Shown in pieces: positions 51,886 through 62,211 of a DNA stretch of 64,000 bases. Position 1 is the stretch's first letter. Every line of letters starts with the position of its first letter. Where the stretch lies: the NCBI GenBank assembly GCA_002731695.1, contig PCCK01000091.1, forward strand, positions 1 to 64,000, written 5' to 3'. Below the pieces are notes generated by a model, which ran no database searches, was not told the DNA's origin, and saw nothing but the letters and a program-made list of their open reading frames with translations. A program made the position numbers and the translations under genes. Origin of the DNA: Porticoccaceae bacterium (GTDB lineage Bacteria > Pseudomonadota > Gammaproteobacteria > Pseudomonadales > Porticoccaceae).

Positions 51886-53045
51886 GCTGTTTGAATTCGG
51901 TAAGAGTCTGTGTGTCGCTCGGCCTCGTCTTCACTCTCACCTGTGCCATAGCTCTCTTCCTCTACTTTTAGCTCCAACACAATATCTGGGACTAAGAAAA
52001 TCTCTCTGGCCATAACTACCGGATTCTCCTTATTCTTTCGCCGGTCTATTGTACTCTTTAGCCGCAGTTCGATGTCACCCAATTGAACCTCTAAGTAAAG
52101 CTGAAATAAGTCTGATTTCACATTTATCAAAGTAGAGGGCCAAAATTTCGCGGCTTCTCCTGGGGAAATGGGGAGCACACGTTCCAATTCTTGGTACAAA
52201 TCTTGGTTAGTTTCAAAGTAACGCCCCTCGTCACGCGTTTCCAAAATTACAGCACTAAACGTATCACTAAATTCGCCACCTAGCGCCCGCAATATATTCT
52301 CTGAAGCAGTGTTTATATTAATTGTCGTTGGCGTTAGTTTCGGGGACGTCCCGGCCAAAGGCAGTGCGGTGATCGAAGGTAATAAAGATTGCACTTCCCT
52401 CACATCGTATCCAGCCACAGCCGCCAATTCAGTGGCATCACTCATAAGGGTATTGGCGACTACTCGAGGTAAGCTGTCGTAATCAGGCTGTTCAGCCCCC
52501 CATGGATTGACCAACTGATTATCGTCATCTAACCAATCGACGAGCGTAGCCATACGAGCAGGGGTAACGGGCAAATCAGCCAATGTAAGAAAATTCCTCC
52601 ATAACGAGGCGATGCCAACAGAACCTCCCGACAAGGTGGAAAGTTCTTTCTCCAACAACTCCTGGTCCTCGGCGTAAACCGAGAAATTATTAAGATTTAT
52701 GAGTCCCTGAAGGTCTAATAAGCATCCGCGAATTAATCCACCCTCAACAGGTAACATCGGCACAGCTTGAGCCCAATTTTCTCCATGATGATCAACATCA
52801 GTGTTTTCATCCATCCCTTCCGTTTTGGACAAACGCTGCCGTGCCCATCGCTCCACACTCAACGCTAGCAAAAATGCCTGATCACTCAGTGCGGCATCGC
52901 TCGCTTGCGATACATCAATTTGGTGTCGATAAAAAATATTACTGAGCACCATCACAATTCCCAAAATTAAAACAAGCGCAGCCAAAAGAGCTACCCCGTC
53001 TTGCTTAGCCGAGGTGTGTGTTAACAAGTTCAGCGTCCTACTCAA
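51864..53045 (-). CDS. gspK: Type II secretion minor pseudopilin GspK
   Basis: GVALLAALVLILGIVMVLSNIFYRHQIDV, ININTASENILRAL. Confidence 0.92.
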   Translation of the reverse strand: MSRTLNLLTHTSAKQDGVALLAALVLILGIVMVLSNIFYRHQIDVSQASDAALSDQAFLLALSVERWARQRLSKTEGMDENTDVDHHGENWAQAVPMLPVEGGLIRGCLLDLQGLINLNNFSVYAEDQELLEKELSTLSGGSVGIASLWRNFLTLADLPVTPARMATLVDWLDDDNQLVNPWGAEQPDYDSLPRVVANTLMSDATELAAVAGYDVREVQSLLPSITALPLAGTSPKLTPTTININTASENILRALGGEFSDTFSAVILETRDEGRYFETNQDLYQELERVLPISPGEAAKFWPSTLINVKSDLFQLYLEVQLGDIELRLKSTIDRRKNKENPVVMAREIFLVPDIVLELKVEEESYGTGESEDEAERHTDSYRIQTACEALGV

Positions 53046-53649
53046 CGATCACTCCGGGAAATAACCTAGAGGTTGAATCACCATTTTCTAAGATAATCAC
53101 TACCCTTATCATCTTCGGCAACATTGGAGCCAGTGGTGAATTGAGTGGTGGCCAATTCTCTGAGTACTCATTTTCTTCCGATAAATGCTCAAAAATTACT
53201 TCGTCAACGTTGGAGAGTAAAGTGCGGCTGTTGCCGTCACTGTAGCGAGGCGAGGCAGTAATCGCCCAAGTTGTTCTTACTAAATTGCGCGAATCATCGA
53301 TACTATAGTGTACCCGCGTCAAACCGCTTGGATTTGATGCCAACATAGGCCCTCCGCCCCGAGAGAATCGAACGCCAAATTCACTTACATCGGTTTCATA
53401 TGGCCTTTCCAATTGTCCCAACCCATCGCTGAATGGTCGATTTCGCATATGAAGAAGGTCCCTTTGAATAATCGCCCATGCCCTCCTTAAGTTAACTTGT
53501 TGCGACATAGTGTCATGGCTTCGATCATTAGTATTCATGACTACTTCAAGCGCCTGATAAGCCATAACGGACATAATTGACAATAAGCCAATGGAGACTA
53601 CAACCTCTATAAGCGAAAATCCTCCCTGTCGGCTAAACCCCAGAACCAC
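53038..53649 (-). CDS. gspJ: Type II secretion minor pseudopilin GspJ
   Basis: Prepilin motif GGFSLIEVVVSIGLLSIMSVMAYQ. Confidence 0.92.
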   Translation of the reverse strand: MVLGFSRQGGFSLIEVVVSIGLLSIMSVMAYQALEVVMNTNDRSHDTMSQQVNLRRAWAIIQRDLLHMRNRPFSDGLGQLERPYETDVSEFGVRFSRGGGPMLASNPSGLTRVHYSIDDSRNLVRTTWAITASPRYSDGNSRTLLSNVDEVIFEHLSEENEYSENWPPLNSPLAPMLPKMIRVVIILENGDSTSRLFPGVIVE

Positions 53650-53680
53650 TTTACCTCTCCAGAAAACAATTAAACGTTCT

Positions 53681-54112
53681 TCACTCCCTTAATGACTCAT
53701 CAATCAAAAAGATCGCTAACACCGAGCTGGGTCGCGGCTGAGACTTCTTAACAACAGTTGCCTCAAACCTATATAACTGTCTTCCCATCGCATCCTCAAC
53801 CCCAAGTTTCCATTGCCAATCCGCGCCTCCCTGATTCTCTGAGCCCTCTATGCGTCTCGAAATTAACGAACCATAAGAGTGCCATCCCTCCAACTCTTGA
53901 TACTTCTCCAACAAACGGTTCCACCCTACTCTATTCGCAAGAAAGCGTTCGCGTATTAGGACCCGCTCATCAGCATACTGACCCACCAACTGGAGTGAGC
54001 TGGCAAGCACCATACTGAGTATTAACAGTGCAACCGCCACCTCCATCAGCGTAAAACCCCGAACAGATGTCTTATACATTGGCGAACTAATACATTTGTA
54101 GGCACAAATCAT
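53681..54112 (-). CDS. gspI: Type II secretion minor pseudopilin GspI
   Basis: RGFTLMEVAVALLILSMVLASSLQL prepilin motif; true start likely at the internal Met 11 codons in. Confidence 0.9.
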   Translation of the reverse strand: MICAYKCISSPMYKTSVRGFTLMEVAVALLILSMVLASSLQLVGQYADERVLIRERFLANRVGWNRLLEKYQELEGWHSYGSLISRRIEGSENQGGADWQWKLGVEDAMGRQLYRFEATVVKKSQPRPSSVLAIFLIDESLRE

Positions 54113-54735
54113 TTTAATATCTTGTCCATGTCAATCTTTGATGTTTCCTCATTCCAAAAATAACCGAAAACTCCATCAAACTCTGAGAATCTCAATGAAA
54201 TAGCGGTCGAAGGATCCATATCTCCCTCAGGCAATAACGCGACAATGGGTAAGATCGAAGTTTCTTCAGACTCGGAGTGTTCTAGTGCGACGGACTTCGG
54301 TTTAGTCAGGAATTTTGCATCATTTTCACTCTGCCAATTTAGTCGAGCCCCCTGCATTAATTTGAAAAGCGGAGGCTCTGTTGCTCTCCACCAGCGATAA
54401 TCGAAAAATACTAACGCCTGAAGTTGCCGATGCTCAGAACTAGAAAAAACAACCGAGATATCTCGATCACTCTCAATCACAAAGCCATAAGGAGCGCCGG
54501 TCAGTTCAGCCTGTTCAGAAAGCTGTTGGAACCACATAGACAACTTTTCTGCGTGATTTACATACCTTCGCGCCTGCACCTGAGTTATGGCCACGTAACT
54601 CATACCCGACACAATCGCTACTATTATGACCACCACCATCACTTCAAGGAGCGTAAAACCCCTTTGGTGCAATGGTATGGCGGCTTCAATTACCTTCTTT
54701 TTCAGGGGATCTCGTTTATATTCCAACTGCCCCAA
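54109..54735 (-). CDS. gspH: Type II secretion minor pseudopilin GspH
   Basis: RGFTLLEVMVVVIIVAIVSGMSYVA prepilin motif. Confidence 0.9.
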   Translation of the reverse strand: MGQLEYKRDPLKKKVIEAAIPLHQRGFTLLEVMVVVIIVAIVSGMSYVAITQVQARRYVNHAEKLSMWFQQLSEQAELTGAPYGFVIESDRDISVVFSSSEHRQLQALVFFDYRWWRATEPPLFKLMQGARLNWQSENDAKFLTKPKSVALEHSESEETSILPIVALLPEGDMDPSTAISLRFSEFDGVFGYFWNEETSKIDMDKILK

Positions 54736-55157
54736 TCCTTTTCTACCCCGTTACCACCGGGAGCTTGACTCTTTCCGAGAGTGAATACCTCAATTTCTTT
54801 TCCGCGCGTACCTGGGTTCGAATATTCATAAGGCTTTTGAAAGGGATCCATAGGCACTTCCTCAAGATAAGGGCCATTCCATCGTGAATCTGACGAGCCC
54901 CCGGGAGCATTTAAGAGAGCCTCTAACCCATCACTCTGCGATGGATAACTATAATTGTCCAAACGATAAAATTTTAAAGCACTCTCTATAGCTCGAATGT
55001 CTTGTTTTATGCGCACGCGCTGAGCTTTTTCAACCTGATTAAATAACCTAGGTCCAATCATAGCAGCCAATAAGCCAATTACCACGACCACAACCATCAT
55101 CTCAATCAAAGTAAAGCCTTTCTGCGCACGCTTGCTAGACATTATTCTTTCTCTCAT
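54702..55157 (-). CDS. gspG: Type II secretion major pseudopilin GspG
   Basis: KGFTLIEMMVVVVVIGLLAAMIGPRLFNQVEKAQ, LDNYSYPSQSDGLEALL. Confidence 0.96.
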   Translation of the reverse strand: MRERIMSSKRAQKGFTLIEMMVVVVVIGLLAAMIGPRLFNQVEKAQRVRIKQDIRAIESALKFYRLDNYSYPSQSDGLEALLNAPGGSSDSRWNGPYLEEVPMDPFQKPYEYSNPGTRGKEIEVFTLGKSQAPGGNGVEKDWGSWNINEIP

Positions 55158-55185
55158 TCTAATTTCTCCTAACGAAGAGCGAGTG

Positions 55186-56415
55186 CTACATCATCGTGCT
55201 CATATCCATTATCGGCAACATCACCGCTGCGACCACTGCTAAAATAACAAGCCCCATGAAAACAATCAAAACGGGATTAATTAACTTCATAAACACATCT
55301 ACCGCATTTCTTAGTCGCAAAGAATAGTAATCAGCCACGCGTATTAACATTCCGTCTAACTCACTTGAGGCCTCTCCACTACCGACCATGTGAATTAAAA
55401 AACCGCTCTTATTGAGATGTTCCGCAAGCGCGTTTTGTAAGCTATTTCCACGACGCATTGATTCTGTTACGAGCTCCATTTTTGAACGCAGATAAAGGTT
55501 TTCTACAACTGAAGAAGAAATCTTCAGCGCCGCTAGGGCCGGTACGCCATTGGACAATAGGACACCCAAGCTCCTTGACCAATCGGCCAAATTAGACATA
55601 TGAATCCAGCGACCCATACCGGGTATCATTAGCAATCCCCGATGCCACTGCCGACGTCTCACTTCGTCCCGCATTAATAAATTGAACACCAAAAGTGCTA
55701 ACACGAAGAAAAAGAATAAAAAGACACCTTTTTCTCGAAAGAAATTGCTTAATTCCATAATAACTCGGGTAATGAACGGTAACTCCCGTTTTGCACTTGT
55801 AAAAATAGTTGTTATTTTAGGGACTACCCACACCATCATGATCCCTATCACGGCGAGTGCAGTGGTTAGCAAGGCAGATGGGTAAATCAGCGCACGTCCT
55901 ATAGTTTTACGATTTTCTGCTCCTCTCTCTATATCATCCGCCAAGCGATGAAGTACCTCATGCAGATGTCCACTCTCCTCCCCCACGCCGATTCCAGCAA
56001 TTACCGAATCTGAGATTTTATATGGCGAGCGCCGGAGCGCCTCTGAAAAACTGCGGCCCTCAATTATCTCACTTCGCCAGCTTTGAACCATCCGACGTTG
56101 GGCATTAGTTTCCGCTTGCTCGATAGTCATTTTCAAAGCGTCTTCAAGCGGAAGACCAGACTGAATTAGAATAGCCTGCTGCCTCAACAAAAGCGAAAGA
56201 TCGAAATTATTGACACGTGCTTCTCTTGAAAAACTTAACGTGCGGAATAACCACAAGCTTTCTTTTTGCTCGAAAACCTCTATTTCTGTAATTGATGAAG
56301 CCAGTAAGGATTGCTCCTTAAGGAGACGTCTAGCATGGCGCTCTGAGTCTGCTGAAATAACTCCCCTTTGAAGTTTACCTGAACCATCATAAGCTGCGTA
56401 ATCAAAAGCGGGCAT
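55186..56415 (-). CDS. gspF: Type II secretion inner-membrane protein GspF
   Basis: MPAFDYAAYDGSGKLQRGVISADSERHARRLLKEQ; GEESGHLHEVLHRLAD. Confidence 0.96.
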   Translation of the reverse strand: MPAFDYAAYDGSGKLQRGVISADSERHARRLLKEQSLLASSITEIEVFEQKESLWLFRTLSFSREARVNNFDLSLLLRQQAILIQSGLPLEDALKMTIEQAETNAQRRMVQSWRSEIIEGRSFSEALRRSPYKISDSVIAGIGVGEESGHLHEVLHRLADDIERGAENRKTIGRALIYPSALLTTALAVIGIMMVWVVPKITTIFTSAKRELPFITRVIMELSNFFREKGVFLFFFFVLALLVFNLLMRDEVRRRQWHRGLLMIPGMGRWIHMSNLADWSRSLGVLLSNGVPALAALKISSSVVENLYLRSKMELVTESMRRGNSLQNALAEHLNKSGFLIHMVGSGEASSELDGMLIRVADYYSLRLRNAVDVFMKLINPVLIVFMGLVILAVVAAVMLPIMDMSTMM

Positions 56416-56420
56416 AAAAA

Positions 56421-57899
56421 TTAAACGCTCGTAACTCTGAGGACTTCTTCAATAGTAGTAATCCCATCAGAAACAAGCTTAAATCCGGCTTCGCGAAGAC
56501 TGAGAACTGTTCGACGCACAGCTTTTTCTAGTTCCAATTCTCCCGCTCCCTCATGAATGAGTGTTTGCAATTCGGAATCTATCGTAACTAGCTCAAACAA
56601 AGCTTGACGACCACTGTATCCAGTATTGCTACAACTCACGCAACCACACGAGCTATATATTTTCGTTTCGCTTGAGATTTGTAAAAGCGCTCTGTTGAAC
56701 TCATCTGGCATCTCCGCTCGCCGACAATCAAAGCATAAAACACGCAGTAATCGCTGTGATAGAATGCCCCGTACCGTTGAAGCCAATAAAAAACTGTCAA
56801 CGCCCAAATCCTGTAGTCGGGTGATTGCTCCGGACGCTGTGTTCGTATGCAATGTCGCGAATACCAAATGGCCAGTCAAACTAGCTTGTGTGGCAATCTC
56901 TGCTGTCTCACCATCTCTGATTTCTCCTATCAGAATTACATCTGGATCTTGACGCAAAATAGCCCGAAGCCCTCTTGCGAACGTCATGCCTGCACGCAAA
57001 TTTATTTGAGTCTGACTCACACCGGGCAAGTCGTATTCCACTGGATCCTCAACGGTCATAATATTACGTTCATTCCGATCCATTTGCTGCAGTGCCGCGT
57101 ACAGGGACGTAGTTTTACCTGAACCCGTTGGCCCAGTTACCAAGATAATGCCATGTGGCCTAACAATTAGCTCATCTAATTTAGATTTCATTTCGCTGGG
57201 CATGCCTAAATCATTTACCTGCAGTTTACCCGCCTCCTTATCTAACAGACGCATAACTACCCGCTCCCCATGACTCGCCGGCATTGTAGAAACGCGTAAA
57301 TCAATATTTTTCCCTCCCAACTTGATACTCATGCGACCATCTTGAGGCAACCTTTTTTCCGCAATATCCAGTTTGGACATCACTTTAATTCGAGAAACCA
57401 AAAGGGGTATTATTTGAATAGACGGTTGCAAAACTGTACGAAGAACACCGTCCAAACGAAAACGAACTGAGGCTTTCTTTTCGTAAGATTCAATATGAAT
57501 ATCAGAGGCTTTTTCCTTCAGTGACTCCGCAAAAATAGCGTTTAATAAACGAATTATCGGGGCATCGTTCTCGGAATCTAACAAATCAGCGGCCTCTTCT
57601 AGAGCAGTTGCCGCCGTCTCGATGTCCACAAACTCCTTTATATCCTCCATCACTGATAGAGAGGAGTGTGCCCTTCCGCTGTAAAGGTCACTCAGAACAA
57701 GATCGAAGCTTTGGTTATCCTCATTTTCAAAATAGAACTCATCTCCATAAGCCCGTTTAACTTCTAAAATAGCCCAGAGTGGCGCGGTTGGGCTCAAAAT
57801 CAAACGGTCTTTTTGTTCCGTTACCAAAAGCCTGTGGGAGCGCGCAAACTCATAGGGAAGTAAATGTCTTGCGTCTTCCATTCCGTTTCCTCCCTGCAT
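56421..57899 (-). CDS. gspE: Type II secretion ATPase GspE
   Basis: ASDIHIESYEKKASVRFRLDGVLR, Walker A GPTGSGKTTSLYAAL, Asp/His boxes. Confidence 0.96.
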   Translation of the reverse strand: MQGGNGMEDARHLLPYEFARSHRLLVTEQKDRLILSPTAPLWAILEVKRAYGDEFYFENEDNQSFDLVLSDLYSGRAHSSLSVMEDIKEFVDIETAATALEEAADLLDSENDAPIIRLLNAIFAESLKEKASDIHIESYEKKASVRFRLDGVLRTVLQPSIQIIPLLVSRIKVMSKLDIAEKRLPQDGRMSIKLGGKNIDLRVSTMPASHGERVVMRLLDKEAGKLQVNDLGMPSEMKSKLDELIVRPHGIILVTGPTGSGKTTSLYAALQQMDRNERNIMTVEDPVEYDLPGVSQTQINLRAGMTFARGLRAILRQDPDVILIGEIRDGETAEIATQASLTGHLVFATLHTNTASGAITRLQDLGVDSFLLASTVRGILSQRLLRVLCFDCRRAEMPDEFNRALLQISSETKIYSSCGCVSCSNTGYSGRQALFELVTIDSELQTLIHEGAGELELEKAVRRTVLSLREAGFKLVSDGITTIEEVLRVTSV

Positions 57900-57941
57900 G
57901 GAGATTCTTAAAAATATGCTTGTTAGACGAACGAAAGGAGC

Positions 57942-58286
57942 CTAGTCCTTTTTTGGCTTGGCGGCTGCCATGGCCTGATATGGGAATGCGCTGATATTAC
58001 TACCCCCAGCTTCCATAATTTTAGAGGCACCTTCCTTCTCCACTTCATCAATTCTCACTACAGATTGCATCGGAATGAAGCTTCTCTTTACACCACTAAA
58101 CTCAGTTTTTAATTTTTCTTCCGAAGGATCAACAATAACCTTAGTTCGCTCGCCAAACACAAATTCTTCAACCTCCAAGAACCCCCATAGATCACTTTGG
58201 AAAACATGCCTCGCGTATATCTCATATACCTCACGCTGATTAAAAAAAGTTATTTTGTATATGGCGTCGACAGGAGTTTCAGACAC
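57942..58286 (-). CDS. DUF1820-like protein
   Basis: IYKITFFNQREVYEIYARHVFQSDLWGFLEVEEFVFGERTKVIVDPSEEKLK is characteristic of DUF1820. Confidence 0.85.
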   Translation of the reverse strand: MSETPVDAIYKITFFNQREVYEIYARHVFQSDLWGFLEVEEFVFGERTKVIVDPSEEKLKTEFSGVKRSFIPMQSVVRIDEVEKEGASKIMEAGGSNISAFPYQAMAAAKPKKD

Positions 58287-58402
58287 GATGTCTCTCTAAT
58301 AAAATTAATTAACGAAAATTATATCACAGTAAAAAGTTGAAACATCTGTTTATGTTGTCAATTTTTGGTCGGAAGATATAATAACCTCCCTTTTTAAAGT
58401 TA

Positions 58403-59758
58403 ATGGTTCCTCTTCGAGATATGAAAGAATCTCAAAAAAAACTTCACATAGTTACTCACGGTTGTCAGATGAATGAGTATGACTCAGAACGAATGCGTGA
58501 CCTATTAGAAAAAAGCAATAATATGTTGCCCACGGAGGATCCGTTCGATGCAGATGTATTGCTTATCAATACTTGTTCAATTCGCGAAAAAGCACAAGAA
58601 AAAATGTTCCACCAATTGGGTCGATGGAAGCGACTAAAAAAGCAAAAACCAGACATAATCATAGGTGTCGGTGGTTGTGTAGCGAGTCAAGAGGGTGAAG
58701 CAATCGCAAGACGTGCTCCTTATGTTGATCTTATCTTTGGACCTCAAACCTTACACCGACTTCCTGAGCTAATTGGTAAGCAAAAGGGAGAGAAGTCAGC
58801 GATTGTGGATATCAGCTTCCCTGAAATCGAAAAATTTGATCGGTTACCGGCAAGAGAAGCTGATGGTGTCTCAGCTTTCGTATCTATAATGGAAGGTTGC
58901 TCTAAATACTGTTCTTTTTGCGTCGTGCCGTATACTAGGGGTGAAGAGGTTAATCGACCGGCAGAAGACATACTGCGAGAAATCATGGACCTTGCAGATC
59001 AGGGAGTACGAGAAGTTAATTTGCTTGGCCAAAATGTTAACGCATATTGCGGTAAATTGCCAAATGGCACTGTCTGCGATTTAGCTACACTAATCATGCT
59101 TGTAGCGAAAATTGAGGGAGTCGATCGTATCCGGTACACCACCTCCCATCCTTTAGAATTCACTGACGCGTTAATAGAAGTATACTCAGCGGTACCAGAA
59201 CTAGTGAGTCACTTGCATCTTCCGGTACAAAGCGGTTCAGACAAAATTTTAATGGCAATGAAACGAGGACATACTGCAATCGAGTATAAATCAAAGATTC
59301 GCGCAATTCGAAAGCTCCGTCCCAATATAAGTATATCCTCTGACTTCATTGTTGGGTTTCCGGGGGAAACGGATCATGATTTTGCGGATACGATGAAACT
59401 AATTGAGGACATAGGGTTTGACGCGTCGTTCAGCTTTGCGTATAGCCCGCGTGCGGGCACGCCTGCAGCCAATCTACCAAATCAAGTGTCAGAGAAAATA
59501 AAAAGAACCCGCCTTTCTATACTTCAAACAAGCTTAAAAAAAAATGTCGCCAAGATCAGTGGCAGGATGATTGGAACTCATGAAAAAATCCTTGTTATGG
59601 GTATATCTAAAAAAGATCCCAGACAGCTTCAAGGGCGGACAGAAAATAACCGAGTCCTCAACTTCATATCCAATGACCTTAGTTTGATTGGTCAGTTTGT
59701 TGAGACAAAAATAACTGAAGCTTTACCTAATTCACTTAGAGGGAAACTCGTCGACTGA
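58403..59758 (+). CDS. miaB: tRNA-2-methylthio-N6-dimethylallyladenosine synthase
   Basis: [13 protein letters not shown], radical SAM motif [15 protein letters not shown]. Confidence 0.97.
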   Translation: MVPLRDMKESQKKLHIVTHGCQMNEYDSERMRDLLEKSNNMLPTEDPFDADVLLINTCSIREKAQEKMFHQLGRWKRLKKQKPDIIIGVGGCVASQEGEAIARRAPYVDLIFGPQTLHRLPELIGKQKGEKSAIVDISFPEIEKFDRLPAREADGVSAFVSIMEGCSKYCSFCVVPYTRGEEVNRPAEDILREIMDLADQGVREVNLLGQNVNAYCGKLPNGTVCDLATLIMLVAKIEGVDRIRYTTSHPLEFTDALIEVYSAVPELVSHLHLPVQSGSDKILMAMKRGHTAIEYKSKIRAIRKLRPNISISSDFIVGFPGETDHDFADTMKLIEDIGFDASFSFAYSPRAGTPAANLPNQVSEKIKRTRLSILQTSLKKNVAKISGRMIGTHEKILVMGISKKDPRQLQGRTENNRVLNFISNDLSLIGQFVETKITEALPNSLRGKLVD

Positions 59759-59868
59759 ACTCTAATAAAAAACGAATTGCTAATATTACAGTTAAAAAGG
59801 TTTACCACACCATTTATATCGCGTTATGCTTACTTTGAACTTTAGTATTGGAGGTTTAAGCAGTACTT

Positions 59869-60870
59869 TTGGAACACCTTTCACACCAGCCCGCGGCTAG
59901 TGCCATACTTGAGCCCTCAGATTCCAATCGCTTCGCTGCGCTGTGCGGTCAGTTCGATGAGAATATCCGATTCATTGAGAAGCGTTTGAATGTACTCATT
60001 CGATTTCGTGAAACCATGATTTTAGTTTTTGGAAACGCTGAACCGTCTTGGCTCGCCACTAAGGTTCTCTGCCAACTATATGAACAAACTGGATACTCAA
60101 GCGAAATTTCAATTAATGATGTGCATTTACAACTACACCAGAATGCGTCGGAGCAATCAATTAATGATTCAATCAACCCAATTATGACAAAATCTAACGT
60201 CGATTCTTTTCCGGTAGTCCGTACAAAAAAAAGAAATGTTAAACCGCGGGGTCTAAATCAGCAAAAGTACGTCCGTGCTTTACAAACTCATGATGTTAAT
60301 TTTGGAATTGGTCCTGCGGGTACTGGTAAGACCTTCCTTGCGGTCGCCTGCGCTGTCGAGGCGATACTTAGGAAAGATGTTGAAAAACTCGTTCTGGTGA
60401 GGCCCGCAGTTGAGGCTGGTGAACGGCTTGGCTTTTTACCCGGAGACCTAGCACAAAAAGTAGATCCATATCTTCGTCCTCTCTATGATGCCCTCCATGA
60501 AATGATGGGATTCGACACAGTCGCGAAATTACAAGAGCGAAATATAATCGAAATCGCCCCTCTCGCCTACATGCGGGGTCGCACGCTTAATAACGCCTTC
60601 ATAATTCTTGATGAGAGTCAAAACACCACCCGAGAACAAATGAAAATGTTTCTTACACGGATTGGCTTTGGCTCCACCGCAGCAATAACAGGTGACATCA
60701 CACAAATTGATTTGCCTCAAGCTGTGCCCTCTGGCCTAGTGCATGCCTGCGGGGTCTTGAAAGACGTTAAAGATATAAGTTTTACATACTTTTTTGGTCG
60801 GGATGTCGTAAGACATCCGGTAGTTCAATCTATAGTAGGCGCATATGAAAAACATGAAAAAGCAGAGTAA
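59869..60870 (+). CDS. ybeZ: PhoH-like ATPase (YbeZ)
   Basis: FGIGPAGTGKTFLAVACAVEAI, LDESQNTTREQMKMFLTRIGF; upstream of ybeY. TTG start. Confidence 0.95.
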   Translation: MEHLSHQPAASAILEPSDSNRFAALCGQFDENIRFIEKRLNVLIRFRETMILVFGNAEPSWLATKVLCQLYEQTGYSSEISINDVHLQLHQNASEQSINDSINPIMTKSNVDSFPVVRTKKRNVKPRGLNQQKYVRALQTHDVNFGIGPAGTGKTFLAVACAVEAILRKDVEKLVLVRPAVEAGERLGFLPGDLAQKVDPYLRPLYDALHEMMGFDTVAKLQERNIIEIAPLAYMRGRTLNNAFIILDESQNTTREQMKMFLTRIGFGSTAAITGDITQIDLPQAVPSGLVHACGVLKDVKDISFTYFFGRDVVRHPVVQSIVGAYEKHEKAE

Positions 60871-60880
60871 CTAAAAGCTC

Positions 60881-61357
60881 ATGTCACTACGTCTCCATGT
60901 TCAAAGAGAGTTTAGATATCCACAAAAACCTAGTGACAAAGAGCTTACGCATTGGGCTAAGACTACTATCTCATTTTTGGCAGCTCCAAATAGTACCCAA
61001 GAATTGACAATTCGAATAGTTGGCAAAGCTGAGAGCGCACGATTAAACAAGGCGTTTAGAGATAAAAGTTCTGCAACCAACGTGTTAGCATTTCCATTCT
61101 GTGCTATAACTCCGTATCCCATAGCCATTTTGGGCGATCTATTAATGTGTGCTCCGATAATCAGGGAGGAAGCTGAAGCTCAAGGAAAACAAATTAAAGC
61201 GCATTGGGCACATATACTAGTTCACGGATTACTACATTTACTGGGATTTGACCACAAAACTGATTCAGAAACCGAGGATATGGAATCCTTGGAGACAACA
61301 ATCATGCTAAAGCTAGGATTCCCGCCGCCTTATGAGCTTATTGGCGACGCCGTTTAA
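60881..61357 (+). CDS. ybeY: Endoribonuclease YbeY
   Basis: Zinc motif HILVHGLLHLLGFDHKTDSE. Confidence 0.96.
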   Translation: MSLRLHVQREFRYPQKPSDKELTHWAKTTISFLAAPNSTQELTIRIVGKAESARLNKAFRDKSSATNVLAFPFCAITPYPIAILGDLLMCAPIIREEAEAQGKQIKAHWAHILVHGLLHLLGFDHKTDSETEDMESLETTIMLKLGFPPPYELIGDAV

Positions 61358-61359
61358 CT

Positions 61360-62211
61360 ATGAATGACGAATTCAAAGAAAAAAAATCGGACGGTCTCGG
61401 CAGGATTAAGCGTTGGATAAAATCTTTCTTTCCTGGACCAACAAGCAGCAATGAAGTAGCAGAGATGTTGCGAAGTGCGCAGAGTGAGTCAGTCATTGAT
61501 ACGGGCGTCCTCAAAATGATGGAGGGGGCATTAAAAGTCTCGCATCTTCAGGCCAGAGAGATAATGATCCCGCGCTCACAGATGGTAAGCTTGGAACATA
61601 ACTTAACTCTTAATTCAATTCTTGACATAGTTATTGATTCTCAACATTCGCGGTTCCCTGTATTTGGCGAGTCCTCCGATGATGTGTCTGGGATTTTACT
61701 CGCAAAAGAGCTACTACCATTATTACTCCGAGGGAAGAAGACATTTCAACTAAGTAGCTTTTTGAGACCAGCGACAATAATCCCTGAAAGTAAACGTCTT
61801 GACGTCCTTCTGAAGGAATTCCGCGAACACCGCTATCACATGGCTATCGTTGTGGACGAATACGGAGGAGTATCGGGGCTTCTGACTATTGAAGATGTAC
61901 TAGAAGAAATCGTCGGAGAAATTGAAGATGAAACTGATGAACAGGAAAGTGATCCGATACAATTAATAAGCGCCAATTTATTCTCGGTCTCCGCAATCAC
62001 TGATATTGAAGTGTTTAACGAATTTTTTGATGTAGGATTGGCGGACGATGAATGTGACACGATTGGAGGATTAGTTCTGCAGGGTTTCGGTCGATTGCCA
62101 GACATTGACGAAGAAATCACAATAGGTGGATTCGATTTTAAAGTCACAAACGCGGATCGCCGTAAAATTATCTTTTTGTCGGTACGCCAACATTTAACGA
62201 ATGCTAAGTAA
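61360..62211 (+). CDS. corC: CorC/YbeX-type CBS-domain protein
   Basis: REIMIPRSQMVSL, EYGGVSGLLTIEDVLEEIVGEIEDETDE; synteny. Confidence 0.95.
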   Translation: MNDEFKEKKSDGLGRIKRWIKSFFPGPTSSNEVAEMLRSAQSESVIDTGVLKMMEGALKVSHLQAREIMIPRSQMVSLEHNLTLNSILDIVIDSQHSRFPVFGESSDDVSGILLAKELLPLLLRGKKTFQLSSFLRPATIIPESKRLDVLLKEFREHRYHMAIVVDEYGGVSGLLTIEDVLEEIVGEIEDETDEQESDPIQLISANLFSVSAITDIEVFNEFFDVGLADDECDTIGGLVLQGFGRLPDIDEEITIGGFDFKVTNADRRKIIFLSVRQHLTNAK

